From the IMG/VR virus record IMGVR_UViG_3300023284_001280, positions 1 to 45,642 of that record: a DNA stretch of 45,642 nucleotides, one strand, 5' to 3'. Positions 45,566 through 45,642 of this stretch are shown here, piece by piece. A program made the position numbers and the translations under genes. Origin of the DNA: a virus. Position 1 is the first letter of the stretch; each line of letters opens with the position of its first letter. A model generated the notes under the pieces. The model was given only the letters and a program-made list of their open reading frames with translations, was not told where the DNA came from and searched no databases.

Positions 45566-45642
45566 ATGACGCAAAATATGGAATTGTCCGATCTATATAG
45601 GGTAGCTATGAAAAAAACCGGCGGGGATCAGCAAAAATCGAT
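45566..45642 (+). CDS. Truncated second copy of the cassette 4 gene
   Basis: Plus-strand ATG at 45566 opens 25 codons identical to the minus-strand gene at 45050-45244 (from MTQNMELSDLYRVAMK on) and runs off the window. Its leader differs from the cassette leader by small insertions. If real, it would be divergently transcribed from the array. Confidence 0.35.
   Translation, partial: MTQNMELSDLYRVAMKKTGGDQQKS

Larger units (their letters stand above)
45162..45642. repeat. 81-bp inverted repeat at the right edge
   Basis: 45562-45642 is the exact reverse complement of 45162-45242, with a 319-bp spacer. The identity stops just before the ATG-proximal leader, where the two sequences are similar but not the same (CACAATGG versus CAACAATAGG). 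Gene duplication or an assembly fold-back could explain it. Confidence 0.85.

Noticed and set aside
1-45642. Circular genome or terminal direct repeat
   Set aside because: The first and last bases do not overlap and the frame does not continue meaningfully across the join.

Overview
The window reads as most of a tailed, probably siphovirus-type temperate phage or phage-plasmid. No ribosomal, tRNA or metabolic host genes were seen. Genes are densely packed, often with ATGA stop/start overlaps. The head genes are mosaic: a lambda-type terminase large subunit, gpW-like connector and GpB-type portal sit with a Mu gpT-type capsid protein and a protease/scaffold-type protein. No tail sheath or gpJ-like baseplate genes were recognised, which argues for a non-contractile tail. 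The host is uncertain. Many small Cys-rich proteins of the form CPxCGG..V..xPCRxC recall Planctomycetota genes, but this is a weak inference.

Layout. (1) 1-9 kb: terminase small subunit (minus strand, divergent from the rest), terminase large subunit, connector, portal, protease/scaffold, decoration, major capsid. (2) 8.6-24 kb: neck and tail proteins, a candidate tail chaperone with a slippery A-run and a 47-codon overlapping frame, tape measure, tail tip/hub, a LamG-like adhesion protein, a family 2-like glycosyltransferase, and a 992-residue repeat-built fibre. (3) 24-31 kb: accessory region of small proteins, many with zinc-ribbon cysteines. Five consecutive genes share an almost invariant start-associated sequence (AAGGAAAATCCCCC) and a shared CCGCCGGCCG linker encoding PPA(A). 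An ASCH protein and a tyrosine integrase follow. (4) 30.9-34.5 kb: replication/partition block with four perfect bacterial parS sites (TGTTTCACGTGAAACA), a winged-helix replication protein carrying five iteron-like repeats inside its gene, and a ParB. No ParA is recognisable. (5) 34.5-41.8 kb: small Cys-rich and membrane proteins, a ribbon-helix-helix-like protein, a GNAT acetyltransferase, CsrA, HTH/zinc proteins, a permuted NlpC/P60-type enzyme, a secreted trypsin-like protease and a holin-like protein. (6) 41.7-45.6 kb: leftward genes, namely an XRE repressor-like protein with a secreted nuclease-like protein, then an array of five genes separated by nearly identical structured 106-109 bp intergenic repeats.

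How it may work together (inference): the integrase and the repressor-like gene suggest lysogeny, while Rep with internal iterons plus ParB/parS suggests plasmid-like replication or maintenance, possibly borrowing host ParA. Regulation seems repeat-based. A palindrome ATTTC-N4-GAAAT occurs at least six times, four of them just before start codons. The AAGGAAAATCCCCC series marks one gene array and the long structured repeats mark another. A phage CsrA could act on GGA-containing leaders such as these.

The right edge carries an exact 81-bp inverted copy of the start of a nearby gene. This is either a genuine duplication or an assembly fold-back. The window ends do not overlap each other, so circularity cannot be concluded.
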